DNA of 64,000 nucleotides from Eonycteris spelaea (lineage: Eukaryota > Chordata > Mammalia > Chiroptera > Pteropodidae): contig PUFA01000022.1 of assembly GCA_003508835.1 (NCBI GenBank), positions 6,014,001-6,078,000 of the forward strand, in the 5' to 3' direction. The notes beneath the pieces were generated by a model. The model was given only the letters and a program-made list of their open reading frames with translations. It did no database searches and was not told where the DNA came from. Shown one piece after another: positions 60,723-64,000 of this stretch. A program made the translations under genes and the position numbers. The number at the start of each line of letters is the position of its first letter. Within the stretch, counting starts at the first letter, position 1.

Positions 60723-60845
60723 AGAGGGAGGAGAAGAGAGGAAGAAAAGAAAAAGAGATTGAGAGAGAGAGATAGGAGGGAGGGAGGGAGGGGTGGAGAG
60801 AGGGAGGGGGAGAGGGAGAGGGAGAGGGAAAGAGAGAGGGAGAGG
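60723..60845 (+). repeat. GA/GGGA polypurine tract
   Basis: About 120 bp almost free of pyrimidines: GAGA and AAGA units to 60772, then GGGA/GGGAG units from 60775 to 60845. Minus-strand frames through it translate as Leu-Pro-Ser repeats and are artefacts. Confidence 0.95.
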
Positions 60846-61407
60846 CATTGCTTCACTGGCCCAGCCTTCGCTGAGTGAAGCACACACATACACATGGAGG
60901 AGGACAGGTGAGGACAAATACTGAGCAAAGACAATGCTGCCCAGACAGGAAGAAACTCTTTGAACACAGCACGATCGATCTCAGCTCAGCAACGGGCCCT
61001 TCTTCACCACAGGATGCTATTCCCGAAGGCTTTACTCCCATTATTCCACCCTGGAATTATCACATCCTCAAGAGTGTTCAGTTTCAATAGGCTCAATAAT
61101 TATCTTGGAAGACTTTTAACAGGCTTCCTGGGAATTATTTCCACTTAAGTTTCATACTACGCAATGAGATTTAAGGACCTCACACCACTTTCCTAGAAGT
61201 CCCATAAATGCTTTCGTTTTATTTTTATCCCTACAGATTGCCTAACAAATTGGGATTCTACTCGAGGCAGATCTAAATTATTTTTGTTGGATCTTTTGAT
61301 GCCTATTATGTAAAGTGTACTAAACTCCCCCTCAGATTTCAATTAGTGAGCCAGGCTACTTCTGGTCACACAACACGGTTTCTAGCCTTGATATCATTCA
61401 AACATTA
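60846..61407. other. No recognised feature
   Basis: Unique sequence leading into the L2 tail; mixed composition, no gene or family seen. Confidence 0.5.
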
Positions 61408-62578
61408 ATTTATTTACTCACTCATTCATTTCCCCATTCAAACATATTTGTTGAGCAATCTCTGGATGCTAGCCAGGTATTGTTCTAGCTTCTAGGGACA
61501 CAGTGACAAGCAAGACAAACTCTCTGTCTTAATGGAGCTAAAATTCTAGCAGAAAATTAAAAAAGCAATTCCAAATGGAGACAAACTCTAAAATAGACCA
61601 GGATGAGGGTTAGAAACAGACAGCAAGGGATACAATTTTAAATAGTGCTGTCATGAAAACTTCTCTGAGAGAGGGCAATGAGGAAGCACAGGAAGGTGGT
61701 AAATGAATGAGCTCTGGCTGGTTGCAGAGGAAGAGAGAACTGGAAATGCAAAAATCTCTCAGGGGGTAAGAGCCTGTCATAGTTGAGGAATAACTGAAAA
61801 ATAAGTGTGGAAGAGAGTGGTGGGAGTTGAGTGAAGGGGATTAGTTAGCATCCTTTGGGGACTTGGGTATATTTGGGCTTTAGTCTAAGTGTGATGGAAG
61901 CTATAAGAAAAATCTGGGCAGATAATAGTGATATATTTTTATTTACGTGTTAAATTAAAAAAAAAATCAAGTTGATCACTTGTTAACATTTATTGTAAGA
62001 CAGAAATGTACGACCAAGCTCTGTGCAGCTGCTTTGGCACAGGCAAGTGATAAAGGATGTCATTCTGAACAAAGTGAAGACATTGATGGCTTGAACTGGA
62101 AAGGTGGGGGCAGTGTGAGATGCTGAGCAGTGGCCACACTGGAGAACTGGTAACAAATTTGATGCGGAAAAGGAGAGAAAAGGAAGAATTAATGGCGTGT
62201 GTTCCTCTGAGCAACAGGGAGGATGTTGGCAATATTATTGAGAAGGTAAACGTTGGGAGTTTTTTGGATGTACTTAATTCTGAGTACCTTTCAATTATCC
62301 AAGTATGTTTGTATATTAGAATTAAGAATGTGGTGACGATATCTAGAGACTTCAAAGTTATCAATATAATGCCATTTAAAACTACACAAGTGTAACAGAG
62401 TGGTTCTGTACAGAGAATAGATGCTCTCATACTGAGTCCGAGATGATCCCAACTTCAAATCATTGGGAAGAAAAAGAGAAGCCAGCAGAGGAAATTGAGA
62501 AGGAACAACAAATGTAGGAAGAAAATCAAAGCATACGGTACCTCTATAGCCAAGTGTATAAATATTTAAAGAAGTACA
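61408..62578 (-). mobile_element. L2 LINE, 1.17-kb antisense copy (RT 3' part and 3' UTR)
   Basis: The longest collinear repeat here. Antisense landmarks in order: an (ATTC)-type tail (about 61420-61435), 'CATATTTGTTGAGCAATCTC', 'CTAGGGACACAGTGACAAGC', 'AATGGAGCTAAAATTCTAGC', 'AAATAGTGCTGTCATGAAAA', 'TGATGGCTTGAACTGGAAAG', 'GGATGTACTTAATTCTGAGT', 'GCAGAGGAAATTGAGAAGGA' and 'CCAAGTGTATAAA'. These parallel antisense L2 from the 3' end into the reverse-transcriptase region. The 146-codon minus frame (61990-62430) is L2-derived and disrupted. Not active. Confidence 0.88.
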
Positions 62579-63401
62579 GGGGTCTTCTACTTCCAGGCTA
62601 TGGCACACTGATGTCCAGAGAAAATCCTACCATAAGCGATGCACAGTATTTTAAACAAAGCTGTTTTCAAGGCAAAACAGAGCAGGTGGCAATGTCAGAG
62701 AAAAAAACCAGGAGACAGAGATGACAAGAAAGCAGCATTCTATAAACAGAAGTTAACACTGGAGTTGGTGTTTTGTTTTTGTTTTGTTTTATTTTGTTTT
62801 TCAAAATATTCTTCTGGTCCCTGGTGGCCTGGAGCTTGGTCTTGAGGAGTCACCCATCTACAAGTGGGTGAGGCAAACAGGATAAAAGGTCCTTGTATAA
62901 ACTTGGGACCCCAATGGTTAACCTCAGGGGAGGAAAAATACCCTTGGAAGGCGACTTTCTTTCTCAATCTTGTTCTGAGTAAAGCAGAGGAAAAAGAATT
63001 CCTTTGAGAAATTCTAATTGCACACCAGTATTCACTCAGGTGGATGTTGAAACTTTTACCTTTGTGGCTTGCAAAGTAGGAAGTTGAAAATTGTCGTTAA
63101 AATGTTTCATGGGTTGGTTATATTGGCATGCTTTGGGCAAGTGTCTGGCAAAAATAACACACTCCACTTTTCTCAAAGAACATATTTTATAAACAGATCT
63201 AAAAGATTTTACATGCAATAAATAGAGTTCCAAAGAATATGAGCTGATGATCAAGAAATAAATATATCTGAAGACAAACCCTGATACTGAAGATTGCTGA
63301 AAGATTGGTCACAGTTATGTTGATGACCTTGAAATGAATGTTCTCTCTCTAGTCGTGGAGAGAAAACCCTGACAGAAGTGGGTTCAAAACAGAATGGAGG
63401 T
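62579..63401. other. No certain feature; (GTTTT)n run
   Basis: A GTTTT-type run occupies 62772-62803. The flanking purine-rich text (62690-62730, 62830-62950) is vaguely like old L1 5' sequence but not assignable. No gene seen. Confidence 0.45.
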
Positions 63402-63880
63402 TGTTATTAGTTCTCTACCGTTGCTGTAATAAATTATCACCACAAACATATTGGCTTCAAAAACACAAGGTTATTATCTCACAGTTCTGGAGATCAGAAG
63501 TGCAAAATGGATCACACTGAACTAAAATCAAGGTGTTGACAGGGCTGCATTCCTTCAGGAGGCTCTAAGGAGAATCTGTTTCCTTGGCTTTTCCAGTTGC
63601 TATAGGCTGCCGACATCCCTTCTCCTCCAGCCTTTTCCTCCATCTTCAGTGCCTCTGCTTTGATTCCTGACCCTTCTCTGACCCTTCTCTGACCCCTCTA
63701 GCATCCTTCGAGAAATCTTTGATTACATTGGGTCCTCCCAGATACTACAGAATAACCTCCGTTCTTGAAATCCTTAACTACACGTCAACAACATTCCCTT
63801 TTGCCATGTGAAGTAACGTGGCCACAGGCCCAGGGATGAGGAGGTGGACATGTTTGGGAGAACACTCTGCTTTCCACAGA
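63402..63880 (-). mobile_element. MLT1/MST-type MaLR LTR, antisense
   Basis: Opens 'TGTTATTAGTTCTCTACCGT', then 'TTGCTGTAATAAATTATCAC', equal to the antisense LTR end 'TGTATTAGTTTGCTAGGGCTGCCATAACAAA'. Then come 'TCTCACAGTTCTGGAGATCA', 'AATCAAGGTGTTGACAGGGC', 'TTTTGCCATGTGAAGTAACG' and 'GATGAGGAGGTGGACATGTTTGGG'. A CTGACCCTTCT unit is repeated at about 63668-63695. It is a solo LTR of the ancient non-coding MaLR group. The far end lies near 63880. Confidence 0.85.
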
Positions 63881-64000
63881 GGGTGGAGGCAGAAGCTAGA
63901 GTATCGAAGGGATGTTTTGTTGTCTATTTTAAAGTAGGGGCTGTGTTTTCTTTATATATTTTAATGTGTATTATTTTTAATGGCCATCTTAGGTCGAGTC
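63881..64000. other. No recognised feature
   Basis: Short AT-rich remainder at the window edge. Confidence 0.5.

Noticed and set aside
60657..60967. Leu/Pro/Ser-rich minus-strand frames
   Set aside because: Translated polypurine tract; the repeats are a sequence-composition artefact.
61990..62430. 146-codon minus-strand open frame
   Set aside because: Lies wholly inside an antisense L2 copy; it is decayed L2 sequence read in its sense direction, not a gene.

Overview
The window looks like AT-rich, non-coding DNA from a placental mammal. The evidence is the repeat set. Recognisable on sight are old L2 and MIR elements, fragments of ancient L1 (L1M grade), MER5A-like and MER1-like hAT-Charlie elements, a MER2-type Tigger element and MaLR (MLT1) LTR remnants, plus many (CA)n, (TA)n and (TATG)n microsatellites. 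I found no Alu, B1/B2, bovine, carnivore, pig or horse SINE in full-length form, so the order cannot be assigned. One (AATA)n tract at 17.0 kb carries a short flank resembling the 3' end of artiodactyl/cetacean CHR SINEs, but about 15 bases is too little to decide.

No protein-coding gene, tRNA, snRNA or rRNA gene could be supported. Open frames reach at most about 146 codons, which is roughly what chance gives in 64 kb at this base composition. The longest lies inside an L2 copy; others are translated microsatellites. The window is best read as a gene desert or the inside of a very large intron. It has no operons, ribosome-binding sites or bacterial features.

Layout. 0-15 kb: mostly unique AT-rich DNA with an L2 copy (4.4 kb), an L1 scrap (5.9 kb), MIR (7.3 kb), two MER5A-like elements (7.9 and 9.4 kb), and L2 copies at 10.4 and 14.3 kb. 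15.18-15.71 kb: a solo LTR with TATA box, poly(A) signal and 5-bp target duplication. 17-33 kb: long repeat-poor stretches broken by MIR/L2 at 20.2-20.6 kb and simple repeats. 33-38 kb: L1M pieces (33.1 and 34.9-36.5 kb), a candidate old LTR at 33.3 kb, and a cluster of AT/TG repeats that includes a ~108-bp cruciform-capable sequence. 38.3-44.1 kb: repeat-poor. 44.1-49.3 kb: L2, a near full-length MER2-type element and three L1 scraps. 51-54.7 kb: two MIRs, L2, TG repeats and an MLT1 remnant. 54.7-57.4 kb: repeat-free. 57.4-64 kb: a hAT element with matching target duplication, a locally GC/CpG-rich patch (59-61 kb) that no family explains, a 120-bp purine tract, a 1.17-kb L2 copy and an MLT1 LTR.

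If the window has a function, it most plausibly lies in cis-regulatory DNA (repeat-poor blocks at 17-20, 23.4-31, 38.3-44 and 54.7-57.4 kb) or in the CpG-dense patch near 59.7-60.0 kb. All family names were assigned by recognising consensus motifs by eye, so element ends are approximate unless a target duplication or terminal repeat is cited.
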